64,000 nucleotides of DNA, taken from assembly GCF_004339565.1 (NCBI RefSeq), contig NZ_SMFZ01000002.1:2976001-3040000 (forward strand), read 5' to 3'. Numbering within the stretch: the stretch's first letter is position 1; every line of letters starts with the position of its first letter. Source of the stretch: Pseudonocardia endophytica. Its GTDB lineage: Bacteria; Actinomycetota; Actinomycetes; Mycobacteriales; Pseudonocardiaceae. Below the pieces are notes generated by a model. That model was given only the letters and a program-made list of their open reading frames with translations, did not search any database and was not told the origin of the DNA. This document shows positions 16,506-24,667 of the stretch, in pieces. The position numbers were made by a program, and so were the translations under genes.

Positions 16506-18245
16506 TCAGGCGGGCACGGCAGGGCGCATCCGGACGGCGAGTTCGTGCGCGACCTCCGCGGTGAGCGACAGGCGCTCGGCGACCGGGTGGTACCCGTCCG
16601 CCCCGACGATGACGGTGTACGTGCCCGGCGACGGTGCGACGAGGCGGTAGCGCCCGTCGTCGCCCGCCGTGGCGCGGTCGACCTGACGGCCGGTGACATC
16701 GATCAGCGTGAGGACGCTGGCGGACTCCGCGCCGTGCACCTGCCCCACGATCGCGGGCACGAGGGCAGGGGCGGGCGCCGCGGAAGCGGGTTCCTCGACG
16801 GTGTCCGCGGCCGGAGCGGCGGCCTCCTCCTCGCCGCGCGCACGGTGCGGGCGTCCGAACGGGACGATCAGGCCGGCGATCACGGCCATGCCGAGGAAGA
16901 CCGCCGAGCTGACGGCGAACGCGACGCCGTAGCCGTGCAGCGCCGCGTCCTGCGGCGAGGCGGCACCGGTCGCGGCGAACGCGGCCCCGGCCGTCCCGGC
17001 CACGCTGGACAGCAGCGCCGTGCCGACCGATCCGCCGACCTGCTGCATCGTGTTCACCGACGCCGACGCGACGCCCGCGTCGGACGGCTCGACGCCGAGC
17101 GTCGCCGTGTTGATCGACGTCGACATCGCCGTGCCCATCCCGAGACCCATCAGGATCAGCGGTCCGAGGATGCCGCCGGCGTAGGTGACGCCCGGCTCCA
17201 TCCGGGACAGCCAGAACAGCGCACCGGATCCGAGCAGCAGCCCGGCCACGATCAGCGGCTTCGGTCCGACGCGGGGGAGCAGGGTGGACGGCATCGTCGT
17301 CGACGTCGTGACGATCGAGGCGACCATCGGCAGGAACGCGACACCGGAGAGCAGGGGCGAGAACCCGAGGTTGCGCTGCAGGACGAACGTGAGGAACAGG
17401 CTGAGCGAGAACATGCCCAGCGTGAGCGCGAGGATCGTCAGGAACGCCCCGCCGCGGTTGCGGTCGAGGACCACGCGCAGCGGCAGCAGCGGCGAGCGGA
17501 TCCGGCGCTGGGTCGCCACGAACACCCCGAGCAGCACGACCCCGACCGGCAGCGTCACGAGCACCACGGGCGACGACCAGCCGTCGGACTCCGCGATGCC
17601 CAGGCCGAACACCAGGCAGAACAGCCCCGCTGCGGCCAGCACCGTCCCGACCAGGTCCAGGTGCGGACGGGTGCCGGGCACGTGGCGGTCCAGCAGCACG
17701 ACCGCTCCGACGATCGCGACGGCGGCGAACACCGCGTTCACGTACATGCACCAGCGCCAGTCGACGAACTGGGTGAGCGCGCCGCCGAGCAGCAGCCCGG
17801 TCGCCGCGCCGGAGCCGGCGACCGCGCTGAACACACCGAACGCGACGGCGCGGTCGCGGCCGCCGGGGAACGTCGTGGTCAGCAGCGACAGCGCGGCGGG
17901 CGCCAGCAGTGCGCCGAACACACCCTGCAGCGCGCGGGCCGCGATCAGGACGCCGACGTTCGGGGCGAGCCCGCCCAGCACGGACACGACCGCGAACCCG
18001 ACCAGCCCGGTCAGGAACGCGCCGCGGCGGCCGAACACGTCGGACATCCGCCCGCCGAGCAGCAGCAGCGACCCGAACGACAGCGCGTACGCGGTCACGA
18101 TCCACTGGCGCTGGGCGTCGGAGAACGCGAGGTCGAGCTGCGCGGACGGCAGCGCGATGTTGACGATCGTGTTGTCCAGGATCACCATCAGCTGGGCGAT
18201 CCCGATCACCACGAGGATCCACCAGCGGCGGGTGGACGAGGGCAT
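16506..18245 (-). CDS. DHA2-family MFS exporter fused to a carboxypeptidase-regulatory-like domain
   Basis: A 579-aa protein. Residues 1-480 are a 14-helix DHA2/EmrB-QacA type drug:H+ antiporter: motif LDNTIVNIALPSAQ in helix 1, GGRMSDVFGRRGAFLTG between helices 2 and 3, and ALQGVFGALLAPAALSLL in helix 4. After an Ala/Pro/Glu linker (about 485-510) comes an 80-residue beta-sandwich domain, IVGQVHGAESASVLTLIDVT then GDDGRYRLVAPSPGTYTVIV and ADGYHPVAERLSL, resembling CarboxypepD_reg/Cna-B-like domains. That domain would sit on one face of the membrane after helix 14, probably the cytoplasm, which is odd for a usually extracytoplasmic fold. Upstream lies a dyad at 18322-18348. Efflux of a toxic compound is the likely role. 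Confidence 0.88.
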   Translation of the reverse strand: MPSSTRRWWILVVIGIAQLMVILDNTIVNIALPSAQLDLAFSDAQRQWIVTAYALSFGSLLLLGGRMSDVFGRRGAFLTGLVGFAVVSVLGGLAPNVGVLIAARALQGVFGALLAPAALSLLTTTFPGGRDRAVAFGVFSAVAGSGAATGLLLGGALTQFVDWRWCMYVNAVFAAVAIVGAVVLLDRHVPGTRPHLDLVGTVLAAAGLFCLVFGLGIAESDGWSSPVVLVTLPVGVVLLGVFVATQRRIRSPLLPLRVVLDRNRGGAFLTILALTLGMFSLSLFLTFVLQRNLGFSPLLSGVAFLPMVASIVTTSTTMPSTLLPRVGPKPLIVAGLLLGSGALFWLSRMEPGVTYAGGILGPLILMGLGMGTAMSTSINTATLGVEPSDAGVASASVNTMQQVGGSVGTALLSSVAGTAGAAFAATGAASPQDAALHGYGVAFAVSSAVFLGMAVIAGLIVPFGRPHRARGEEEAAAPAADTVEEPASAAPAPALVPAIVGQVHGAESASVLTLIDVTGRQVDRATAGDDGRYRLVAPSPGTYTVIVGADGYHPVAERLSLTAEVAHELAVRMRPAVPA

Positions 18246-18321
18246 GCGGGCTCCAGAGGGTCGGTTCGCAGAGCGACGTCATCGACCGTATGACCTGAAC
18301 CGCGCTCGAGGTCAGCGGAAT

Positions 18322-18348
18322 TTCCGGTAGGAACCGGACCTATCGGAA
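18322..18348 (-). promoter_or_regulatory. Candidate operator dyad upstream of the DHA2 exporter
   Basis: TTCCGGTAGG and CCTATCGGAA are inverted repeats with one mismatch and a 7 bp spacer, 77 bp before the exporter start on the minus strand. Closer to the gene, TGACCT (18291) and AGGTCA (18309) form a second, wider dyad. Size and symmetry suit a TetR-like repressor, but no such gene is adjacent. Confidence 0.4.
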
Positions 18349-18387
18349 CCGCGTGCCGAGACTCCGGCCACACCGCCTGCCGACGGG

Positions 18388-18888
18388 CTACAGGCGGTTG
18401 CGGTCCTCGCCCGCCCAGCCCTCGGCGATCGGCACGGCGTACCAGACGTTCATCGTCACCGACGCGAACAGCCACTCGCCGCCGTCGACACGGGCGTAGG
18501 TGTCGGTGAACCGCGCCGACACGACGTGGCTGACGCCGTCGAACACCGGGGTGGCGAACAGATGGCTGGTGCCGGTGGCGGTGGCGCCGTCGACCTCCAC
18601 CGAGTGCGCGTGGATGAACTGCCGGATGAACGGTCCCCGGCCCGACGGCAGCGTCTCCGGGATCGAGGCGAAGAACTCGGTGATCGCCGCGCGGCCGGAC
18701 GCGCTGCCGACCGTGTCGTAGTCCAGCTCCGCGTCGTCGGTGAACAGGGACCCGATCTCGTCCCACCGGTCGGTGTTGACGTAGTCGTGGAAGCGGTTGC
18801 GCAGCAGCTGGATGCTCTCGCGGGACTCCAGCGTGTCCACGCGGCGGCGCAGTTCGGCGAGCTCGGCGAGGAGGTCGGGTGCGGTCAC
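18388..18888 (-). CDS. SnoaL/NTF2-like protein
   Basis: A 166-aa protein with the cone-shaped NTF2-like fold: helical start LLAELAELRRRVDTLESRES, then IQLLRNRFHDYVNTDRWDEI, LFTDDAELDYDTVGSASGR, a central GPFIRQFIHAHSVEVDG and the C-terminal FTDTYARVDGGEWLFASVTM. The leading coiled segment (AELRRRVDTLE) is typical of SnoaL-4-type actinobacterial proteins, often hydratases, cyclases or ketosteroid-isomerase relatives, but the catalytic residues cannot be assigned. Start ATG overlaps the upstream methyltransferase stop by four bases, so it is co-translated with it. Confidence 0.75.
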   Translation of the reverse strand: MTAPDLLAELAELRRRVDTLESRESIQLLRNRFHDYVNTDRWDEIGSLFTDDAELDYDTVGSASGRAAITEFFASIPETLPSGRGPFIRQFIHAHSVEVDGATATGTSHLFATPVFDGVSHVVSARFTDTYARVDGGEWLFASVTMNVWYAVPIAEGWAGEDRNRL

Positions 18889-19661
18889 CGGTCGATCGTC
18901 CTGTCCGGACGCCGGTACTGCACGTGCAGGAGGGCGGCGACCTGCCGGTACGGGTCGCGGGCGCCGGCCTCGGCCTCGGCGGCGACGAGGTCGTCGAGCT
19001 CCGACGGGCCGGGGTCGGCCCTGTGGTCGGAGAACACGCGCACGCCGTACCAGCGGAGCGGCCGCCAGCCCGCCGGGACGAGGAGCGCGTCCAGCTCCGA
19101 CGGCGTGTGCATGCGGGCCGCGAGGCCGAGGCGGGTTGTGTAGTCGGGCCGGTCGAACGCCTCCAGCGCCGCCCCTGACTCACCGCGCAGGCCGGGGCGC
19201 ATCGCCGGCGCGAGCCCGTTGCGCACGAGCAGCGACAGGCGGGCGTCCGGTGCCGCGACGGCGGACAGCGCGTCCAGCAGCGGCGCGGGATCGTCGAGGT
19301 ACATCAGCACGCCGTGGCAGAGCACGAGGTCGAACGGGCCGGGTGCCAGCTCGGCGGCCTTCTCGCCGGGGCCGCGCACCAGACGCACGTCCACACCGGC
19401 CGCCTCGGCGTCCCCGGCGAACCGCTCCAGCAGCTCCTCCGACGGGTCGAGGCCGGTGACGGCGTGTCCCCGCCGCGCCAGAGCGAGCGCCTGCGTGCCC
19501 TGCCCGCACCCGACGTCGAGCACCCGCAGCGCGTCCGCCCCGCCCACGAGCGCCGCCACCTGGTCCGCGACGAGCCGCTGCCGGACCGTGTTGCGTGAGC
19601 GCTCCACGTTGCGCAGCCAGCCCGGCACGCCGTCCTCGAACGCCCGACCCGGTTCGGTCAC
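18885..19661 (-). CDS. Class I SAM-dependent methyltransferase (SmtA/CmoM-like)
   Basis: A 258-aa methyltransferase. Motif I is LRVLDVGCGQGTQALALARR, motif II HAVTGLDPSEELLERF, and motif IV/post-I FDLVLCHGVLMYLDD. The N-terminal EDGVPGWLRNVERSRNTVRQ and the later LGLAARMHTPSELDALL resemble the CmoM/SmtA group, some members of which modify tRNA wobble uridine; here a small-molecule substrate is equally possible. First gene of a pair with the SnoaL-like protein (ATGA overlap). A GGCAGG ribosome site precedes the start. Confidence 0.8.
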   Translation of the reverse strand: MTEPGRAFEDGVPGWLRNVERSRNTVRQRLVADQVAALVGGADALRVLDVGCGQGTQALALARRGHAVTGLDPSEELLERFAGDAEAAGVDVRLVRGPGEKAAELAPGPFDLVLCHGVLMYLDDPAPLLDALSAVAAPDARLSLLVRNGLAPAMRPGLRGESGAALEAFDRPDYTTRLGLAARMHTPSELDALLVPAGWRPLRWYGVRVFSDHRADPGPSELDDLVAAEAEAGARDPYRQVAALLHVQYRRPDRTIDR

Positions 19662-19673
19662 GACCTGCCCTCC

Positions 19674-20471
19674 TCAGCCTGCCGCCAGCAGTATCACCCC
19701 GGTCAGCACGACGGCGGCGGCCACCAGCCGTCGCGCACCGAGCCGCTCGTGGAACACGAGCGCCCCGATCACCGCCCCGAACAGGATGCTCGTCTCGCGC
19801 AGCGCCGCGATCGGGGCGAGCGCCCCGCTGGTCTGGGCCCAGAGCACGAGGCCGTAGGCGAGCAGGGAGATCGCCCCGCCGGTCAGCCCGCGCACACCGG
19901 ACGTGCGCAGGGCCGGGACGAACGCGCGGCCGCGCCGCCACACGGCGAACGCGACCAGCGGCGGGCCCTGCAACAGGAACATCCACCCCGTGTACGCGAC
20001 GACCGGTGCCACGCCGACGCCGACGCCGTCGACGACCGTGTACCCGGCGATCATCACCCCGGTCCCCAGCGCCGCGGCGACCGCGGGCAGCTGCGCGCGG
20101 CCCGGTACGCCCCCGGCGAGCACGAGCGCGAGCAGTCCCGCCGACACGACGACGACCCCGGCCAGCTCGCGCGGCGGCAGGTCCTTCCCGAGCACGACGA
20201 CCGACGCGACGGCCACCAGCCACGGCGCCGTCCCGCGGGCCAGCGGATAGACCTGCCCGAAGTCGCCGAGGCGGTAGCCGGCGAGCAGGAGCAGGTTGTA
20301 GACGACGTGGATCACCGCCGACGCGATGATCAACGGCCACGCCGCGTCCGGCACCGGACCGCCGAGCGCGGCGAGCAGGCCGCCACCCACGGTGTCCGCC
20401 GCACCGATCATCGCGAACCCGACGATCCGGTCGGGGACGGCGTGCGCGATCGCGTTCCACGCGGCGTGCAA
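19674..20471 (-). CDS. EamA/DMT-family transporter (start uncertain)
   Basis: At least 265 aa with about nine to ten membrane segments in two EamA halves; a first-helix motif LHAAWNAIAH, a mid-protein YPLARGTAPWLVAVASVVVL and a second-half ETSILFGAVIGALVFHERLG are characteristic of the drug/metabolite transporter superfamily (amino-acid or metabolite efflux). The listed start is the TTG at 20471. Homologous first-helix sequence (LLVGAVLLAAL) continues in frame upstream to about 20525, where I find no ATG, GTG or TTG, so either a rare start codon or a sequence error is involved. Ends 12 bp before the methyltransferase start and could be co-transcribed with it. Confidence 0.75.
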   Translation of the reverse strand: MHAAWNAIAHAVPDRIVGFAMIGAADTVGGGLLAALGGPVPDAAWPLIIASAVIHVVYNLLLLAGYRLGDFGQVYPLARGTAPWLVAVASVVVLGKDLPPRELAGVVVVSAGLLALVLAGGVPGRAQLPAVAAALGTGVMIAGYTVVDGVGVGVAPVVAYTGWMFLLQGPPLVAFAVWRRGRAFVPALRTSGVRGLTGGAISLLAYGLVLWAQTSGALAPIAALRETSILFGAVIGALVFHERLGARRLVAAAVVLTGVILLAAG

Positions 20472-20608
20472 CAGCGCCGCCAGGAGGACCGCACCGACCA
20501 GGAGCGGTCCGAAGTCCGCGACGGGGAGAACAAGGCCGATCGGCCGACCGTAGCACCGGAGTTGCGTCGAACGGCCTCGTGATCGTCAGCAGACGTGACG
20601 ACGCATCT

Positions 20609-20625
20609 GTTGCTTTTTGCGCAAC
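20609..20625. promoter_or_regulatory. GTTGC-N7-GCAAC dyad, copy 1 (near EamA gene)
   Basis: GTTGC TTTTTGC GCAAC, a 17 bp dyad of the same form and spacing as the site at 20845. Located about 140 bp before the EamA start on the minus strand. Two identical spacings in one intergenic region suggest a shared regulator. Confidence 0.5.
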
Positions 20626-20844
20626 GCCCGACCCGGCACTGCCGCGCCGTCCGACCTGCCCGTTCCACTGTGGAGCGTCGTGCGCTGCGACGACGGGACC
20701 GTGACCGGAGATCGCCAGGTCCGTGCGGTTGTTTCCGGACGGCTACCGGAGGGTTGCCGCCGGAAACCCGGAGAATCCGCTGGTCGACGCGCCCTTGACA
20801 CGACGGATTTCCGGGCGCGACTGTGTTGCGGTCACTACAGCGTC

Positions 20845-20861
20845 GTTGCATATAAGGCAAC
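20845..20861 (+). promoter_or_regulatory. GTTGC-N7-GCAAC dyad, copy 2, with TATAAG core (betaine operon)
   Basis: GTTGC ATATAAG GCAAC. The AT-rich core can serve as a -10, so a repressor here would block the promoter of the operon starting at 20970. The two sites are 236 bp apart. Confidence 0.5.
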
Positions 20862-20969
20862 ACACGCAGCCGAACGTCGTCGCCGTCGGCGCACCCTCGT
20901 GTGTCCCACTCGCCACTGGCGGGTGCTGCCGCATGGGCAACGCGGGAACGTCCTCGCAGGAGAAGCACC

Positions 20970-23510
20970 ATGGCGACCACCACCCCACGCATCGTTCTCA
21001 TCGGAGCGGGCATCGTCGGCTGCGCACTGGCCGACGAGCTCACCCGGCGCGGCCACGCGCACGTCACCGTCCTCGAACAGGGCCCGCTGTTCCGCACCGG
21101 AGGGTCCACATCGCACGCACCTGGCCTGGTCTTCCAGACGACCGGCAGCCGGACCATGACCCGGCTGGCGAGCGCCACCGTCGCGAAGTACTCCGGCCTT
21201 GCGGCACAGGGCGTCCGCGGGTTCCGCGCGGTCGGCGGCCTCGAGGTCGCGTCCACGCCGGAGCGTCTGGACGACCTGCAGCGCCGGCACGGCTGGGCAT
21301 CCGCGTCCGGGATCGCGACCCGCGTGCTGGACCCGTCCGAGTGCGCGGAGATCCACCCTCTGATCGACCGCGACGAGATCCTCGGCGGCCTGCACATCCC
21401 GTCCGACGGGCTCGCCGTCCCGCTGGTCGCGGCGCGGGCGCAGGCCGACGCCGCCCGCACCCGCGGCGCCACGTTCCTGCCGCACCGCCGGGTGAGCGCG
21501 ATCGAGCGTTCCGGCGGCCGGGTGACGGGTGTGCGCTGCGGCGACGAGTGGTTCGCCGCGGACGTCGTCGTGTCCTGCGCCGGGATGTGGGGGCCGCTGG
21601 TCGGCGACCTCGCCGGCATCGACATCCCGCTCGTGCCGATGGCGCACCAGTACGCGAAGACGTCGCTGCTCGGCGCGCTGGAGTCGGTGCACGCGCTCGA
21701 GTCGACGACCGGCCGCGCCGACCCGGTCCTGCCGATGCTGCGCCACCAGGACGCGGACCTCTACGTGCGCGAGCACGGTGACCGGCTCGGGATCGGCGCC
21801 TACGGGCACCGCGCGATGCCGATGGACCCGCGCGAGCTGGACACGACCGACCCGGGCATGGCGATGCCGTCGGAGCGCCGGTTCACCCCCGAGGACTTCG
21901 AGCCGTCATGGGAGGCCGCGGCCGCGCTGCTGCCCTGCCTGGGCGACGCGAAGGTCGAGGAGGGGATCAACGGCGTCTTCTCGTTCACGCCGGACGGGAT
22001 GCCGCTGCTCGGCGAGTCGCCGGAGCTGGGCGGCTTCTGGTCCGCCGAGGCGGTGTGGATCACGCACTCGGCGGGCGTCGCGGAGGCGGTCGCGGAGTGG
22101 ATCGTGACCGGGCGCCCGGCCGTCGGCGGCGAACCGATCGACCTGTCGCCCGCCCACCTGAACCGCTTCGACGCCGAGCAGCTGGCCCCGGACGTCGTGC
22201 GCGCCAGGGCATGCCGGGCGTTCGACGAGGTCTACGACATCATCCACCCGCATGACCCGCCCGCCGTCGCGCGCCCGGTGCGCACGACGCCGTTCCATTC
22301 GCGCGAGGTCGAGCTGCGGGCCGTGTTCACCGACCAGGGCGGCTGGGAGCGTCCACTGTGGTACGACGCGAACGCGGGCCTGCCGGAGGTGTGCGAGATC
22401 GCCCCGCGGCGCGGGTGGGCGGCGCGCAACTGGTCGCCGGTCGCCGGCGCGGAGGCGCTGGTCACCCGTCGTGCGGCCGGGCTGTTCGACCTCACGCCGC
22501 TGCGACGGGTGGAGGTCACCGGCCCGCGGGCGCTGGCCTTCCTGCAGCGGCTCACGACGAACGACCTCGACAAGCCCGTCGGACGCGTCGTCTACACCCT
22601 GATGCTCGACGCCGCGGGCGGCGTGTTGGCCGACCTGACCGTGACCCGCCTCGGCGAGGAGCGGTTCCTGGTGGGGCTCACGAACCGGCTCGACGTCGCG
22701 GAGCTGCAGCGGTACCTGCCGCAGGACGGAGTCACCGTCGTCGACCGCACGGCCGAGACCTGCTGCCTGGGCATCTGGGGCCCGGCCGTCCCGGAGATCC
22801 TGGACGGGCTGGCGCCGTCGCTGGGCTTCTTCCGCGGCGCCGAGTTCGAGCTCGGCGGGATACCGGTGACCGGCCTGCGCGTCTCCTACGTCGGCGAGTA
22901 CGGCTGGGAGCTGACGACCGCCAACGAGCACGCGGAAGCGTTGTGGGACAAGCTCTACACCACCGGCGCGAAGCACGGCCTTGTCGCCGCGGGCCGGCAC
23001 GCGTTCTCCTCCCTGCGCCTGGAGAAGGGCTACCGGGCGTGGGGGAGCGACGTCACCACCGAGCACGGGCCGGACGCGGCGGGGCTCGGGTTCGCCGTGT
23101 CCATGGACAAGGGTCCGTTCGTCGGACGCGCGGCCGTCCATCAGGCTCGCGCGGCCGGGTCACCACCGAGACGGTTGGTCACGCTCGTGCTCGACCACTG
23201 CGGTGCCGTGCTGCACGGCCAGGAACCGGTCTACGACGTGCCGGAGGCGCGGCGGTTCACGCGCGGCCCGGTGCTGCTCGCCGACGGCGCCACGTCCGTC
23301 GGCGGCGACCAGCCGGTGATCGGCCACGTGACCGGGGCGGCGACCGGGCACACGGTCGGCGCGTCGATCGCGCACGCCTGGGTGCCCGCCGAGCGGGCCA
23401 CCGCAGGCACGCGGGTCGAGGTGGAGGCGTTCGGGCGCAAGCTCGGGGCGGAGGTCGTGGACGGCCCGCTGTACGACCCGTCGATGGCCCGGATGCGGGG
23501 TGCCCGATGA
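20970..23510 (+). CDS. Dimethylglycine oxidase (FAD oxidoreductase fused to GcvT-type aminomethyltransferase)
   Basis: An 846-aa two-domain enzyme close in length and sequence to Arthrobacter dimethylglycine oxidase as I recall it. Residues 1-400: FAD-binding RIVLIGAGIVGCALADELTR, GGSTSHAPGLVFQTT, GGLHIPSDGLAVPL, then FSFTPDGMPLLGESPELGGF and AVWITHSAGVAEA. Residues 430-840: GcvT-like tetrahydrofolate domain with LFDLTPLRRVEVTGPRALAF, VSYVGEYGWELTTA, SSLRLEKGYRAWGSDVTTEH. It demethylates N,N-dimethylglycine to sarcosine, passing the one-carbon unit to folate and electrons to O2 (H2O2 produced). Ribosome site AGGAG. Its stop overlaps the sarcosine oxidase start (ATGA), and two GTTGC-N7-GCAAC sites lie upstream. 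Confidence 0.88.
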   Translation: MATTTPRIVLIGAGIVGCALADELTRRGHAHVTVLEQGPLFRTGGSTSHAPGLVFQTTGSRTMTRLASATVAKYSGLAAQGVRGFRAVGGLEVASTPERLDDLQRRHGWASASGIATRVLDPSECAEIHPLIDRDEILGGLHIPSDGLAVPLVAARAQADAARTRGATFLPHRRVSAIERSGGRVTGVRCGDEWFAADVVVSCAGMWGPLVGDLAGIDIPLVPMAHQYAKTSLLGALESVHALESTTGRADPVLPMLRHQDADLYVREHGDRLGIGAYGHRAMPMDPRELDTTDPGMAMPSERRFTPEDFEPSWEAAAALLPCLGDAKVEEGINGVFSFTPDGMPLLGESPELGGFWSAEAVWITHSAGVAEAVAEWIVTGRPAVGGEPIDLSPAHLNRFDAEQLAPDVVRARACRAFDEVYDIIHPHDPPAVARPVRTTPFHSREVELRAVFTDQGGWERPLWYDANAGLPEVCEIAPRRGWAARNWSPVAGAEALVTRRAAGLFDLTPLRRVEVTGPRALAFLQRLTTNDLDKPVGRVVYTLMLDAAGGVLADLTVTRLGEERFLVGLTNRLDVAELQRYLPQDGVTVVDRTAETCCLGIWGPAVPEILDGLAPSLGFFRGAEFELGGIPVTGLRVSYVGEYGWELTTANEHAEALWDKLYTTGAKHGLVAAGRHAFSSLRLEKGYRAWGSDVTTEHGPDAAGLGFAVSMDKGPFVGRAAVHQARAAGSPPRRLVTLVLDHCGAVLHGQEPVYDVPEARRFTRGPVLLADGATSVGGDQPVIGHVTGAATGHTVGASIAHAWVPAERATAGTRVEVEAFGRKLGAEVVDGPLYDPSMARMRGAR

Positions 23511-24667
23511 GCGGCTACTCCGGTGGCTACGACGCGATCGTCGTCGGCCTGGGCGGCATGGGCTCGGCCGCGGCGTACCGGCTGGCCGAGCGCGGGCTGT
23601 CGGTGCTGGGGCTGGACAGGTTCGGCCCGGCGCACGACCGGGGGTCCAGCCACGGCGGCTCGCGGATCACGCGCCAGGCCTACTTCGAGGACCCGGCCTA
23701 CGTGCCGCTGCTGCAACGGGCGGCGGAGCTGTGGGACCAGGCGTCCGTCGAGTCCGGACGGTCTCTCGTGGACTGGACCGGCGGCGTCATGGTCGGTCGC
23801 CCGGACGGCCCGACGGTGGCCGGCTCGCTGGCCAGCGCGCGGGAGTGGGGGCTGGAGCACGAGCTGCTCGAGGCTCCGGCGATCCGCTCCCGCTTCCCGC
23901 AGCTGCGCCCGTCGGACACCGACGTCGCGCTCGTGGAGCGCCGGGCGGGCGTCGTGAACCCGGAGGAGAGCGTGCGGGCGCACCTGTCGCTCGCACGCCG
24001 GGCGGGTGCCCGCCTGCACCACGGCGAGACGGTCCTGGACTGGACGTCGACCGGTCACGGCGTGCGCGTGCGCACCGACCACGGCGTCTACTCCGCCGAC
24101 AAGCTCGTGCTCGCCCCCGGCGCGTGGGCGACCGAGGTGATCGCCGATCTCGGGCTCCCGTTGCAGGTGGAGCGGTACGTGCAGTTCTGGTTCGCCCCGG
24201 ACGACCCGGCCGCGTTCGCCGGGCACCCGGTGTGGATCTGGGAGGGCGAGAACGACCGGCAGGCCTACGGGTTCGGCGCAGGCGAGGACGGCACGGTGAA
24301 GGTCGCGTTCTTCCGCGGCGGCGCACCGTGCGACCCGCACTCGGTCGACCGCACCGTGTACCCGGGTGAGGTCGACGAGATCGCCACGTTCGTCGGGCGA
24401 CACGTGCCCGGTGCGGTCCGGAACTTCGTGCGCGCCAAGACCTGTCTCTACACCTGCACGCCCGACCACCACTTCGTGATCGCACCGCACCCCGGCCACG
24501 ACGACGTCGTACTGGCCTGCGGGTTCTCCGGGCACGGCTTCAAGTTCGTCCCGGTCGTCGGCGAGATCGTCTCCGATCTCGTCGCCGACGGGGTGACCCG
24601 CCACCCGATCGGCCTGTTCGACCCCACCCGCCCCGCACTCGTCCGTACTCCGGAGCACGTCGCATGA
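23507..24667 (+). CDS. Monomeric sarcosine oxidase (MSOX-type)
   Basis: A 386-aa flavoprotein. It has the dinucleotide motif AIVVGLGGMGSAAAYRLAER, the arginine-containing SSHGGSRITRQAYFEDPAYV seen in MSOX and N-methyltryptophan oxidase, and KTCLYTCTPDHHF with the Cys (about residue 313) that in MSOX carries the covalent 8alpha-S-cysteinyl FAD. C-terminal CGFSGHGFKFVPVVGEIVSD matches the family end. It oxidises sarcosine to glycine plus formaldehyde, with H2O2. Start and stop overlap both neighbours by four bases, so it is part of a tightly coupled operon and gives the last step of betaine demethylation. N-methyltryptophan is an alternative substrate, unlikely in this context. Confidence 0.88.
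   Translation: MSGYSGGYDAIVVGLGGMGSAAAYRLAERGLSVLGLDRFGPAHDRGSSHGGSRITRQAYFEDPAYVPLLQRAAELWDQASVESGRSLVDWTGGVMVGRPDGPTVAGSLASAREWGLEHELLEAPAIRSRFPQLRPSDTDVALVERRAGVVNPEESVRAHLSLARRAGARLHHGETVLDWTSTGHGVRVRTDHGVYSADKLVLAPGAWATEVIADLGLPLQVERYVQFWFAPDDPAAFAGHPVWIWEGENDRQAYGFGAGEDGTVKVAFFRGGAPCDPHSVDRTVYPGEVDEIATFVGRHVPGAVRNFVRAKTCLYTCTPDHHFVIAPHPGHDDVVLACGFSGHGFKFVPVVGEIVSDLVADGVTRHPIGLFDPTRPALVRTPEHVA

Larger units (their letters stand above)
20472..20969. other. 498 bp divergent intergenic region with paired operator-like dyads
   Basis: This gap separates the EamA gene (minus) from the betaine operon (plus). It is visibly less GC-rich in two spots, holds two GTTGC-N7-GCAAC dyads (20609-20625 and 20845-20861), and a TTGACA at 20795-20800 that could be a -35. 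An AGGAG ribosome site precedes the operon ATG at 20970. Short open frames cross it but none looks coding. Confidence 0.5.
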
